A stretch of DNA of 64,000 nucleotides, taken from NCBI GenBank assembly GCA_036504075.1, contig DASXVX010000067.1:75881-139880 (forward strand), in the 5' to 3' direction. The position numbers were made by a program, and so were the translations under genes. Positions 1-9,675 of the stretch are shown piece after piece; position 1 is the stretch's first letter, and each line of letters starts with the position of its first letter. Source of the DNA: DASXVX01 sp036504075 (lineage in GTDB: Bacteria > Bacillota > Sulfobacillia > Symbiobacteriales > Symbiobacteriaceae). Under the pieces are notes generated by a model. It had not been told where the DNA came from. It did no database searches and saw only the letters and a list, made by a program, of their open reading frames with translations.

Positions 1-105
1 GCCCTGCAGCGGCATGCAGTAGACGCAACGGAAATTGCAGCGATCGGTCACAGAGACCCGCATATAGTTAATCTTTCGGCCCCACTGGTCGATCAGGTGA
101 CTCAC
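1..105 (-). CDS. moaA: GTP 3',8-cyclase MoaA, N-terminal end (cut by window edge)
   Basis: The first 35 codons of the radical SAM enzyme that starts molybdenum cofactor synthesis by rearranging GTP to 3',8-cyclo-GTP. The visible peptide carries the N-terminal signature DRCNFRCVYCMP, whose three cysteines (about residues 23, 27 and 30, spaced CX3CX2C) bind the SAM-reducing [4Fe-4S] cluster. The start is a GTG 10 bases after the stop of the upstream moeA fusion gene, with a G-rich ribosome site in that gap, so it is the third cofactor gene of one operon. The rest lies outside the window. Confidence 0.9.
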   Translation of the reverse strand, partial: MSHLIDQWGRKINYMRVSVTDRCNFRCVYCMPLQG

Positions 106-115
106 CCCCGTTCGT

Positions 116-2050
116 TTACTCCACCCGACGGGTACGGCCCGCCTCTGTCGCATCGTAGCCGCCCAGAGCCTCTACAGCTCGCTGGAAGGCAGGGTCGTTC
201 ACCAGGGCCAACACCGCCTGCACCCCAGGGTGCTGCTCCACGTCCGCCGGAATGCAGAGTTCGTAATCCTCCCAGGTCACCTTCACGAAATCCAGGTCCA
301 GCGCTTTCGCAGCGGAAAGAATGCCCAACCCGGTGTCCGCCGCCCCGCTTTTCACCGATGCCGCCACGTTCAGGTGCGTGAACTCTTCCCGTCCGTAGCC
401 CTGCACCTGACCCGGCTCGATCCCTTCCTGCTTCAGGTGATAGTCCAGCAGCAGGCGGGTTCCCGCCCCCCGTTGCCGGTTTACATAGGTCACGTCCGCC
501 CGGACGAGGTCCCGGAACGAGCAAATCTGCTTCGGGTTGCCCTTCGGCACCAGGAACCCCTGCTCCCGCCGGGCCAGCAGCACCAGCAAGGCAGGCTTTC
601 CCAGGTAGCGCCTGAGGTACGCTTTGTTGTAGTCCCCGGTCTCCTCATCGAGCAGGTGGACGCCGGCCATGTGCGCCTCGCCTCGCTTCAGCGCCAGCAG
701 ACCGCCGAGCGAACCCACGTGAGCGCTGGAGAGGAAGTACGGCGAACCCTCACGCTTGAGGAATGAGGCCAAGAGATCCAGCGCCGTGTCATGCGACCCT
801 ACGGCCACTACGGTCTCCTGAATCTCCGCCAGCGGCCGGAGCAACTCCACGGTCACATCCTGCCCTTCGCCAATGCCCTCCCGCCCAGCCGGAACGACCA
901 GCAGCCCGTCGGCCCGGACCAGCGACGATATCACCCCGGCGCCCCGCCCCATAGGCGTGGCTACCAGCTTCTCGCCGACTCGTCCCAGCTTCACCCGGAC
1001 GTAGTCCTCCACCCCCATGGGCGAGGGCAGCCGGCGGGCCAGGGTCGCCGCCGCCGCCGCCCGGCGGGGAGCCGGCAGCCTCAGTGCCCGGTAGACGAGC
1101 GGCTTCAGGAACAGGTCCGCCGTCAGCCAGGTGGAGACCGGGTAGCCCGGCAGCCCGATAAACGGCTTGCCGTCGATGATGCCCATCATGACCGGCTTGC
1201 CGGGCTTGATCGCCACGCCGTGGACCAGCACCTGCCCCAGTTCCCCGAGCACATGCACGGTAAAGTCCTCGGACCCGGCGCTGGACCCGGCGTTCACGAT
1301 GACAATATCGGACGTGGCCGCCGCTTCCTTTACGGCCGCCTTGATCAGGTCATAGTTGTCGACGACGATATCGTGCCGGACCGGCTTCCCGCCCCATTCG
1401 GCCACCATGCCCAGGACAACCCGGGAGTTAAACTCGATGATCTCCCCGGCCGTGGGGTCCGCTTTGGGCGAAACCAGTTCCGTGCCGGTCGGGATAAACG
1501 TCACCACCGGTTTGCGAGCTACGGGCACCTCCAGGACGCCAGCCGCCAGCAACGCCCCCAGGTCCTGGGGCCGGATTGTGTGGCTTTGGGGCAGGAGGAT
1601 TTCCGTCGCCACCACATCTTCCCCGATGGCCCGGATATGCTGCCACGGCGCCGCCGGCGCCAGAATTTCGCAGCGGGCGCCGGCCTGGTAGCCGTTGTCC
1701 AGCAGGTTGACATCTTCCACCATGATCACGGCGTCGCAGCCCGGCGGCACCGGGTCGCCGGTATCCACCCAGAAGGCCTGCATGCCGAACGCCAGGGTGA
1801 CCGGGCTGGTCTCCATGGCCATAAACGTCTCCTTCGCCTTTACCGCCACGCCGTCCACGGCGGAGGCGTGGTAATGCGGCGCCGAAATGTGGGCCGTGAC
1901 CGGCTCGGACGTCACCCGGCCAAGCGCCTGATCGACGGGGATGACTTCCGACGACCCGCCCCAGCCGGCGCCGTCCAGGGCGTCGAGCATGCGCTTGCGT
2001 GCATCTGCTGCGGGAATCGACTCGAGGTAAATCTTGCGGCGATCGCTCAT
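116..2050 (-). CDS. MoeA-type molybdopterin molybdenumtransferase fused to a periplasmic-binding-like domain
   Basis: A 644-residue fusion. Residues about 1-410 are a full MoeA, the enzyme that inserts molybdate into adenylated molybdopterin (GxSxG-type loop NAGSSAGSEDF, then KPGKPVMMG and GLPGYPVS). Residues about 420-635 are a substrate-binding-protein-like domain of the kind also fused to MoeA or ModE-like regulators in other Bacillota (GSHDTALDLL, NRQRGAGTRLLLD, GAADTGLGI); there it is thought to sense molybdate or a related oxyanion. Start: the ATG at 2050 overlaps the TGA of the preceding moeA (ATGA); a longer frame upstream has no need to be used. It sits between moeA and moaA. Whether it is a catalyst, a molybdate carrier or a tungsten/molybdenum selector cannot be told from sequence. 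Confidence 0.92.
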   Translation of the reverse strand: MSDRRKIYLESIPAADARKRMLDALDGAGWGGSSEVIPVDQALGRVTSEPVTAHISAPHYHASAVDGVAVKAKETFMAMETSPVTLAFGMQAFWVDTGDPVPPGCDAVIMVEDVNLLDNGYQAGARCEILAPAAPWQHIRAIGEDVVATEILLPQSHTIRPQDLGALLAAGVLEVPVARKPVVTFIPTGTELVSPKADPTAGEIIEFNSRVVLGMVAEWGGKPVRHDIVVDNYDLIKAAVKEAAATSDIVIVNAGSSAGSEDFTVHVLGELGQVLVHGVAIKPGKPVMMGIIDGKPFIGLPGYPVSTWLTADLFLKPLVYRALRLPAPRRAAAAATLARRLPSPMGVEDYVRVKLGRVGEKLVATPMGRGAGVISSLVRADGLLVVPAGREGIGEGQDVTVELLRPLAEIQETVVAVGSHDTALDLLASFLKREGSPYFLSSAHVGSLGGLLALKRGEAHMAGVHLLDEETGDYNKAYLRRYLGKPALLVLLARREQGFLVPKGNPKQICSFRDLVRADVTYVNRQRGAGTRLLLDYHLKQEGIEPGQVQGYGREEFTHLNVAASVKSGAADTGLGILSAAKALDLDFVKVTWEDYELCIPADVEQHPGVQAVLALVNDPAFQRAVEALGGYDATEAGRTRRVE

Positions 2051-3282
2051 ACCAACAACTCCACTTCCACCCACTCGCCGGCGAGAATGCCTTCCACCGC
2101 CGAGGGGATCGTCACCAACCCGTCGGCCTTCACCAGGGTGCTGATGAGGCCACTTTTGCCATGCACCGGTTCCGCCAGGACCTCAGACCCGGATCGGATC
2201 AGCCGGACCCGGACACAGTCCGTCCGGCCGGTGGCCGAAGGAACGTTCTTGGTCATTTTTGCCCGAACGGCCGGCCGGAATTCCGGCTCCGCCGGCAGCC
2301 CCTGCATCTGGCGCAGCAACGGCGCAATGAAGAGGCCGTAGACTACCTGGGCGCTCACCGGATGCCCCGGCAGACCCGCCACCGGCGTCCCGTTGGCCAG
2401 GCCCAGAATCGTCGGCTTGCCAGGTTTCAGCTTCACCCCGTGAACTAGAATTCCCGGCTGCCCCAGTTCGGCAATCAGCCCGGCGGTGAGGTCTCGGGTA
2501 CCCACGGACGACCCGCCGGAGATCAGCACCAGGTCGTGCTTCATGCCCTCCTGCAGTTTCGCCCGGATTTCGCACTCCTTGTCGGTCGCCAGACCGAGGT
2601 ACTGCGGCACGCCGCCGTCTCGCCGGACCAGTGCGGTCAGCGCCACGGCGTTCGACTCGCGAATCTGCCCGGGGCCGGGCGTGGTCAGCGGATGGACCAG
2701 CTCGTCGCCCGTGGAAATAATCGCGACCCGGGGCCGCCCGATGACGTCGACCGAGAGGATGCCAGCCGACGAGAGCAGCGCCAGCTCCTGCGCCCGCACC
2801 TGATGGCCGGCCGGCAGGAGCGGCTCGCCCGCCCGGCAGTCCTCGCCCCGGTGCATGACGTTCTCACCCGGGGCAGCGGGACGCATGACGCCGATCTCAT
2901 CGGGGCTTAACGCCTCGGTGTATTCGATCATGACGACCGCATCGGCCCCTTCCGGCAGGGCGCCGCCGGTGCTGATTCGCTGGGCCTCGCCGGGCCGTAG
3001 CGGCAGAGCCGGGGCCTGACCCATGAGAATCTCCGCCGTCACTTTCAGGTAGGCCGGCAGCCCCTCCGAAGCGCCGAAAGTGTCGGCCGCCCGGACGGCA
3101 AAGCCGTCCACGCTGGTCCGGGCAAAAGGCGGCAAGTCGCTCGGCGCGACCACCGGCCCGGCGGTCACCCGCGCGAGCGCCTCCGCAAGCGGGACCGTCT
3201 CCCGGCCGGCCTGCTTCCCCGCGCAGGCTTGCAGAAATAGTGCCAGAGCCGCTTCCACAGATTTAAGGTCAAAGAATTCCAC
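2047..3282 (-). CDS. moeA: Molybdopterin molybdenumtransferase MoeA
   Basis: Canonical 411-residue MoeA, which exchanges AMP of adenylyl-molybdopterin for molybdate. Family motifs in order: PPFARTSVDGFAV near residue 55, ISTGGALPEGADAVVMIE, ISTGDELV, ISGGSSVGTRDLT, KPGKPTILG and GLPGHPVSA. The start chosen is the GTG at 3282, behind GGGGGGAT; the open frame extends further upstream but that part overlaps the leader terminator and riboswitch, so it is probably not translated. The stop overlaps the start of the MoeA fusion gene. First gene of a moeA, moeA-fusion, moaA operon, controlled by the leader described separately. Confidence 0.93.
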   Translation of the reverse strand: MEFFDLKSVEAALALFLQACAGKQAGRETVPLAEALARVTAGPVVAPSDLPPFARTSVDGFAVRAADTFGASEGLPAYLKVTAEILMGQAPALPLRPGEAQRISTGGALPEGADAVVMIEYTEALSPDEIGVMRPAAPGENVMHRGEDCRAGEPLLPAGHQVRAQELALLSSAGILSVDVIGRPRVAIISTGDELVHPLTTPGPGQIRESNAVALTALVRRDGGVPQYLGLATDKECEIRAKLQEGMKHDLVLISGGSSVGTRDLTAGLIAELGQPGILVHGVKLKPGKPTILGLANGTPVAGLPGHPVSAQVVYGLFIAPLLRQMQGLPAEPEFRPAVRAKMTKNVPSATGRTDCVRVRLIRSGSEVLAEPVHGKSGLISTLVKADGLVTIPSAVEGILAGEWVEVELLV

Positions 3283-3294
3283 AGCGATCCCCCC

Positions 3295-3330
3295 AAAACA
3301 AAAAGAGCTATCCTCCGCCCGGAAGATAGC
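3295..3330 (-). terminator. Intrinsic terminator in the moeA leader (riboswitch expression platform)
   Basis: On the minus strand a 10-bp stem (GCTATCTTCC / GGAGGATAGC, one G-T pair) with a GGGC loop is followed by TCTTTTTGTTTT. It lies between the Moco aptamer-like sequence and the moeA ribosome site, so it should stop transcription before moeA unless an alternative fold forms. Confidence 0.8.
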
Positions 3331-3339
3331 AAAGCAAAC

Positions 3340-3475
3340 GCAGCGGGCCATGGCCCACTGACAGCTTCGCCCCTTTCCAGCCGGGAGGCCCATGAGTTTC
3401 CTGCAGGGCCCTTGCCCGGGTTTCCCCGGGACCGGTCGGGCAGCCGTGGGAGTATCCGGTAGGCGGCCCGACTCG
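3340..3475 (-). promoter_or_regulatory. Probable molybdenum cofactor (Moco) riboswitch
   Basis: On the minus strand, about 80-190 bases before moeA, the leader contains a segment at 3364-3389 reading GCCTCCCGGCTGGAAAGG plus a GGCG tail. This closely resembles the conserved 3' part of Moco RNA aptamers as remembered from the Escherichia coli moaA leader. Upstream of it a GNRA-capped stem (CCCGGGGAAACCCGGG) and other pairings are visible. It precedes Moco synthesis genes and is followed at once by an intrinsic terminator, the layout of a transcription-attenuating riboswitch. The 5' boundary is approximate. The match is by eye; a covariance search with the Rfam Moco model would decide. Confidence 0.62.
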
Positions 3476-3624
3476 GGACGATCACGATGAAGTTAAACCA
3501 ATTATACGGTCAGCGAAATCCAAACCGCAAGCAAACTTGGACACAAAGAGACATACGTACTATGGAAGTCGGGGCCAATGCGGTCCGTCGCGTGACCGAT
3601 TGGCGGAGCCGGGGAGTGATACGT

Positions 3625-4698
3625 ATGGCCCGTGAACACCAGCCCGGTCTGGCATTGCAGACCTTTCGGGTCGCCGCCACATACGTCGGCACGGTGGTTG
3701 GCGCCGGATTCGCATCGGGACAGGAGACGCTGCGCTTTTTCGCCGCGTATGGCCGGGCCGGGCTGATCGGTGTGGCAGTGTCGACCGTGCTCTTCTGCCT
3801 GTTCGGCATTCAGATCATGGAGCTGGGCCGGCGGCTGGAGGCCAAGTCGCACCGGGAGATTCTGCACTACGCCTGCGGCCCGTATCTCGGCCGGATGATG
3901 GACGTGGTCATCACGCTCTTCCTGGGCGCCACGCTCACGGTGATGGTTGCGGGCGGCGGTGCAGTCTTCGCCGAGCAACTGGGGCTGTCCCGGGCGCTCG
4001 GGACGGTGCTGACGTCGGTTCTGACGGGCCTGACCATTCTTGCCGGCATGCGGGGCATTATGGCGGCCAATTCGGTGGTGGTCCCGCTCCTGAGCGTGGC
4101 CGTCTTCGGGCTCACCGCCGCATCGATCCGGTTCCACGGCCTTGACCCCATTCTGACGCGAACGGTGCCCTGGCCGCTGCTGGCGCCGGTCAAATCCTGG
4201 TTTGCCGCCTCCTGGCTGTACGTGGGCTACAACCTCGTGCTCTCGATTTCGGTGCTGGGACCGCTCGGGGCCGAAGTGAAGGACCGGCGGGCGCTGGTGG
4301 GCGGCGGCCTGGCCGGAGGGCTGGTGCTCGGGCTCCTGGCGGCGGGCATCAAGCTGGCCCTCTCTGCCCACATGCCGGACATCGGGAAGTTCGAAATGCC
4401 CATGCTCTTCCTGGCCCGCCTGCACCCCCTTCCGGTGCAGTGGTTCTACACGCTGATTCTCTGGGCCGAAATCTACACCACGGCAATCGCCTCGGCGTAC
4501 GGCTTCGCCAGCCGAGGCGCCGAGGTCTTGCGGGGGGGCAGCTACCGGGGCACGGTGGTGGTAGTGACGGCACTTTCGCTTCTGGGCAGCGGCATCGGCT
4601 TCAGCCGGCTGCTGGGGTTCCTCTACCCCCTCTTTGGGGTGGTTTCCCTGGTGGTGCTCGGCCTGTTGAGCGCGACGCTCCTGCGGCGGGCAACCTGA
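3625..4698 (+). CDS. YkvI-like integral membrane permease of unknown substrate
   Basis: A 357-residue hydrophobic protein with about ten predicted membrane helices, similar to the YkvI family (distant members of the amino acid/polyamine/organocation transporter superfamily). The first helix contains the glycine-rich GTVVGAGFASGQE segment typical of these proteins, where the broken helix binds substrate. Start chosen at the ATG at 3625, behind CCGGGGAG; an open frame 46 codons longer is hydrophilic, has no comparable ribosome site and is unlike the family. Transcribed away from the moeA leader. Substrate unknown; amino acid or cation-coupled uptake is inference only. Confidence 0.8.
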   Translation: MAREHQPGLALQTFRVAATYVGTVVGAGFASGQETLRFFAAYGRAGLIGVAVSTVLFCLFGIQIMELGRRLEAKSHREILHYACGPYLGRMMDVVITLFLGATLTVMVAGGGAVFAEQLGLSRALGTVLTSVLTGLTILAGMRGIMAANSVVVPLLSVAVFGLTAASIRFHGLDPILTRTVPWPLLAPVKSWFAASWLYVGYNLVLSISVLGPLGAEVKDRRALVGGGLAGGLVLGLLAAGIKLALSAHMPDIGKFEMPMLFLARLHPLPVQWFYTLILWAEIYTTAIASAYGFASRGAEVLRGGSYRGTVVVVTALSLLGSGIGFSRLLGFLYPLFGVVSLVVLGLLSATLLRRAT

Positions 4699-4750
4699 GA
4701 GCCCGCCACCCCCATCGTTCTTTTTGCACAGAAATAGATATAAAGAGCCA

Positions 4751-4764
4751 GGATATTTATATCC
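4751..4764. promoter_or_regulatory. 14-bp palindrome upstream of the stalk-cupredoxin gene
   Basis: GGATATTTATATCC is a perfect inverted repeat in the 108-bp AT-richer gap between the permease and the cupredoxin gene. It is 43 bases before the ATG, so it could be an operator or part of the promoter. No consensus -35/-10 pair was convincing here. Confidence 0.3.
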
Positions 4765-4806
4765 AGTTGACGAAGTGGACCTATACAAATCTGTGGGGGT
4801 GAATTC

Positions 4807-5523
4807 ATGAAGTTCTCTGCCCTCCGCCTGTTCCTGATGAGCGTTCTGGTCGCATGCCTGGCTGCGCTTGCCCTGACTGAAGCCCAGGCTGCTCCGGCTA
4901 CCACCATTGTGCTGACCATCGGCCAGCAGGTTGCCACCGTCAACGGCGACACGGTCCAATTGGACACGGCGCCCGTGATAGACGCCGCCTCCGGCCGCAC
5001 GTTCGTCCCGGTCCGCTTCGTCGGCGAGACGCTCGGCGCCTACGTCGGCTGGGACGGCACTGTCCGCAAAGTCACGTACCTGACCGGCGACACCCGCATT
5101 GAGCTGGTCATTGGCCAGAAAATCGCCACCGTGAACGGCAAATCCGTCACCCTGGATGCGGCCCCGTACATCGACACCAACAGCCGGACCATGGTTCCGG
5201 TGCGCTTCGTCAGCGAGCAGTTGGGCGCTACGGTCAGTTGGGACGGCACCGCCCGGACCGTGACGATCGTCGCTCCCTGGGTGGGCAAGGTGGTTCAGAT
5301 CAAGGGCTTCCAGTTCGCGCCGGCCAGCCTGACCGTCGCCCCTGGCACCCGGGTCACCTGGGTTGATCTGGACCAGCGGGAGCACACCGTCACCGGCAGC
5401 GGCTGGGGCAGTGCCACCCTCGACAACATGACCGCCTACTCGTTTACGTTTGGCGCGCCCGGCACCTTCGACTACCAGTGCGACTTCCACACCGACATGC
5501 TGGGCAGCATCATCGTCAAGTAA
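4807..5523 (+). CDS. Secreted protein with two stalk repeats and a C-terminal cupredoxin (blue copper) domain
   Basis: A 238-residue exported protein. Residues 1-28 form a signal peptide ending near EAQA. Two tandem repeats follow (about 36-90 and 91-156), each with the pattern VPVRFV-LGA-V-WDG-RTV of the copper-amine-oxidase N-terminal 'stalk' domain common in cell-surface proteins of Bacillota. Residues about 160-238 are a plastocyanin/EfeO-type cupredoxin: a histidine in REHTV, then CDFHTDMLG, giving the Cys-X2-His-X3-Met spacing of type I copper ligands. Likely a wall-associated electron carrier or copper-binding protein. Ribosome site GTGGGGGTG before the ATG. It ends before a structured repeat shared with the murA terminator region. 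Confidence 0.85.
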   Translation: MKFSALRLFLMSVLVACLAALALTEAQAAPATTIVLTIGQQVATVNGDTVQLDTAPVIDAASGRTFVPVRFVGETLGAYVGWDGTVRKVTYLTGDTRIELVIGQKIATVNGKSVTLDAAPYIDTNSRTMVPVRFVSEQLGATVSWDGTARTVTIVAPWVGKVVQIKGFQFAPASLTVAPGTRVTWVDLDQREHTVTGSGWGSATLDNMTAYSFTFGAPGTFDYQCDFHTDMLGSIIVK

Positions 5524-5539
5524 CCGCCTTTCGGAAATT

Positions 5540-5643
5540 AGTTGCCTCCCGCCTTTTGCTCCGCAAAAGTCTGCCGGCCGCTCCGGCGGCTGGCGCCGCG
5601 GTCTGCCGGCCGCTCCGGCGACTGACGGAGTCAGTCGCGAAAA
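5540..5643. repeat. Structured intergenic repeat, copy 1 (with internal duplication)
   Basis: About 105 bp nearly identical to 12485-12557. It contains CTTTTGC-TCC-GCAAAAG and CGACTGAC-GGA-GTCAGTCG stem-loops and a GC-rich GCCGGCCGCTCCGGC core. This copy carries a second run of the core (TCTGCCGGCCGCTCCGGCG), absent from copy 2. It abuts the terminator of the acyl-CoA ligase gene and supplies its T-run on the minus strand. Confidence 0.85.
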
Positions 5644-5669
5644 CGGACCGCCGGGCAGCCGGCGGTCCG
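5644..5669 (-). terminator. Terminator of the acyl-CoA ligase gene
   Basis: Perfect 11-bp stem CGGACCGCCGG / CCGGCGGTCCG with a 4-base loop, followed on the minus strand by TTTTCGCG. It lies a few bases after the ligase stop codon. Confidence 0.75.
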
Positions 5670-5674
5670 TGTCG

Positions 5675-7312
<1,638 letters not shown>

Positions 7313-7486
7313 TCGGTCCTCAACCTCCCCATTTCGGTCTATAACATCTGTACCATCTAAAGTTTTACGCCTTTCAGTTTTATCCTGCATTCTTATGACA
7401 AAGGTAATATAAACTTATGAATCTCGCCTGCCGGAATCTAATCTATTCGGCCAGGGTTGACCGCTTGCCGCCGAAGCGCGCAAATA

Positions 7487-7513
7487 AGCCCGGTACTCCC
7501 AAAGTACCGGGCT
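7487..7513 (-). terminator. Hairpin after the thiolase/dehydrogenase pair
   Basis: A perfect 11-bp inverted repeat (AGCCCGGTACT / AGTACCGGGCT, 5-base loop) lies 70 bases after the dehydrogenase stop on the minus strand. The following TTATTTG is only a weak T-run, so termination is probable, not certain. The rest of the 270-bp gap (7313-7582) shows no gene. Confidence 0.6.
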
Positions 7514-7582
7514 CTGCGCGCCTTGCGCCCTATTGCGCCCGCATCTGCCGGCGCTGGAAGACCCAGATGCCCACTGCCAGGC

Positions 7583-8464
7583 TTACCGCCGGGCCATCGG
7601 GACGGCGGTGCCGTCCGGGTTGTAGGTATAGAAGCCCCGGCCGGTCTTCTTGCCCAGGTAGCCGGCCTGCACCATCTGCACCAGCAGCGGGCAGGGCCGG
7701 TACTTCGGATCCTTAAAGCCGTCGTATAGCACGTTCATGATGTACAGGCAGGTGTCCAACCCGATGAAGTCCGCCAGCGTGAGCGGACCCATGGGATGGT
7801 TCATGCCCAGCTTCATCACGGTGTCGATCTCATCCACGCCGGCGATACCCTCGTAGAGGCAGAAGATGGCCTCGTTCAGCATGGGCATCAGCACCCGGTT
7901 GGAAATAAAGCCCGGGAAGTCGTTGACGACGGCCGTCGTCTTGCCCATGGCCTCCGCCAGGTCCTTGATGGTCCGGTAGGTCTCGTCGGAGGTCGCCAGG
8001 CCCCGAATGACCTCCACCAGCTTCATCACCGGCACCGGGTTCATGAAATGCATGCCGATGAACCGGTCCGGCCGTTTGGTCCCCGCCGCCAGTTGCGTGA
8101 TGGGCAGCGAGGATGTATTGGAGGCAAAAATCGTCCGGTCCGGGCACCGGCCGTCCAGTTCCCGCCAGAGGGTGAGCTTGGCCTCCAGGTTTTCGATGAT
8201 CGCCTCGATGACCAGGTCGCACTCCCCGGCCGGCTCCAGCAACACCGTCCCGGAGATTCGCTGCACGATCGCCGCCTTCTCCTCCGGTGTCTTGCGTCCC
8301 TTCTCCACGTCGCGGGCCAGGTTCTTTTCGATGGTGGCGAGGCCCTTGTCCACAAACCGCTGCTCGATGTCCCGCAGGTATACCCGGAGACCCGCCTGAG
8401 CCGCCACCTGCGCGATGCCCGCGCCCATCTGCCCGGCCCCCACCACCATGAGTGTCTTGATCAT
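7583..8464 (-). CDS. 3-hydroxybutyryl-CoA dehydrogenase (3-hydroxyacyl-CoA dehydrogenase family)
   Basis: A 293-residue NAD(P)-dependent dehydrogenase interconverting 3-hydroxyacyl-CoA and 3-oxoacyl-CoA. The N-terminal Rossmann motif is GAGQMGAGIAQ; the catalytic histidine is in GMHFMNPVPVMKLVEVI, followed by GFISNRVLMPMLNEA and the C-terminal GLDTCL helical domain. Length (usual ~285) indicates a stand-alone Hbd/PaaH enzyme. It starts 20 bases after the thiolase stop, so the two are one operon: together they carry the last two steps of beta-oxidation or the first two of butyrate formation. No enoyl-CoA hydratase is present nearby. Confidence 0.94.
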   Translation of the reverse strand: MIKTLMVVGAGQMGAGIAQVAAQAGLRVYLRDIEQRFVDKGLATIEKNLARDVEKGRKTPEEKAAIVQRISGTVLLEPAGECDLVIEAIIENLEAKLTLWRELDGRCPDRTIFASNTSSLPITQLAAGTKRPDRFIGMHFMNPVPVMKLVEVIRGLATSDETYRTIKDLAEAMGKTTAVVNDFPGFISNRVLMPMLNEAIFCLYEGIAGVDEIDTVMKLGMNHPMGPLTLADFIGLDTCLYIMNVLYDGFKDPKYRPCPLLVQMVQAGYLGKKTGRGFYTYNPDGTAVPMARR

Positions 8465-8484
8465 ACCTCGTCCCCCCTGTAAGA

Positions 8485-9675
8485 TCAGCCGACTTTAACG
8501 ACCGTCGCTTCGCCCTGGCCACCGCCCGAGCAGATGGCCGCGAGCCCGTAACCGCCCCCGCGGCGGCGCAGTTCGTAGACCAGATGCATGAGAATCCGGC
8601 CGCCGCTGGCCCCGATGGGATGGCCAACCGCCACGGCACCGCCGTTCACGTTGACGATCTCCGGTGCGATCTCCAGCAATTTGATGGAGGTCAGCGTGAC
8701 CGCCGCGAACGCCTCGTTGATCTCCACGAGGCTCAGATCCTTCGTTGTGAGTCCGGCCTTCTGGAGCGCCTTGAGGCCGGAGCGGGCCGGCACGGTATGC
8801 AGGTACTTGGGTTCCTCGTTGTACTGCCCCTGGCTGACGATGGTGGCCAGAACCTCCAAGCCCATGGCCTGGGCCTGTTCCCGGGACATGACCACCAGCG
8901 CGCTGGCGCCGTCGGAGAGGCCGGGGGCGTTGCCCGCCGTGATCGTGCCGTCCTTCTGGAACGCGGGCTTCAGCGAGACCAGCTTCTCCAGGGTGGAGTC
9001 CTTGCGGATGGACTCATCGGCGGTGAACATGACCGGGTCGCCTTTTTTCTGAGGCACCGGCACCGGGAGGACTTCCTGCGCGTAAATGGCCTGCTCCCAG
9101 GCGGCCAGGGCCCGCTGATGGCTCCGGTAGGACCACTCGTCCTGGGCCTGCCGGGAGATGCCGTACTCGGCAGCGACTTCGGACCCGTAGATGCCCATGT
9201 GGCAGCCCCCAAAGGAGCACCAGAGGCCGTCATTGACGACGCTGTCGACGATCTGGCCGTCGCCCATCCGATAGCCCCAGCGAGCCTTGGGCAGCAGGTA
9301 GGGCGCGTTGGTCATGGACTCCATGCCGCCCGCCACCACCACTTCGGCGTCGCCGGCGCGGATCATCATGTCGGCCAGGTTGACGGCCCGGAGCGAGGAG
9401 GCGCAAACCTTGTTGATGGTCTCCGACGTCACGGAAACGGGCAGACCGGCCTTGTGGGTCGCCTGCCGGGAGGGAATCTGGCCGGCCCCGGCCTGAACGA
9501 CCTGGCCCATGAAGACGTTGTCGATGCTGTTCTCCCGGCCGGTGAGGCCGGCCCGGACCACGGCCTCTTTGATGACCATGCCGCCCAGGTCGGTGGCGGT
9601 GAAGTCCCGGAGGCTGCCGCCGAAGGAGCCAAAGGGGGTCCGGACCGCACTCACAATTACCGCTTCACGTTTCAC
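8485..9675 (-). CDS. Acetyl-CoA C-acetyltransferase (thiolase)
   Basis: A 396-residue degradative/biosynthetic thiolase. The acyl-accepting cysteine is in NKVCASSLRAV (about residue 90), and the C-terminal motifs are NEAFAA, GGAVAVGHPIGASG and the second cysteine in CSGGGQGEA. Start: the GTG at 9675 behind AAGGAGG; the frame is open upstream through an intergenic repeat but that is not coding. First gene of the thiolase-dehydrogenase operon. Could work in fatty acid oxidation, acetoacetyl-CoA synthesis or cleavage of acetoacetyl-CoA from the HMG-CoA-lyase module at 55-57 kb. Confidence 0.95.
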   Translation of the reverse strand: MKREAVIVSAVRTPFGSFGGSLRDFTATDLGGMVIKEAVVRAGLTGRENSIDNVFMGQVVQAGAGQIPSRQATHKAGLPVSVTSETINKVCASSLRAVNLADMMIRAGDAEVVVAGGMESMTNAPYLLPKARWGYRMGDGQIVDSVVNDGLWCSFGGCHMGIYGSEVAAEYGISRQAQDEWSYRSHQRALAAWEQAIYAQEVLPVPVPQKKGDPVMFTADESIRKDSTLEKLVSLKPAFQKDGTITAGNAPGLSDGASALVVMSREQAQAMGLEVLATIVSQGQYNEEPKYLHTVPARSGLKALQKAGLTTKDLSLVEINEAFAAVTLTSIKLLEIAPEIVNVNGGAVAVGHPIGASGGRILMHLVYELRRRGGGYGLAAICSGGGQGEATVVKVG

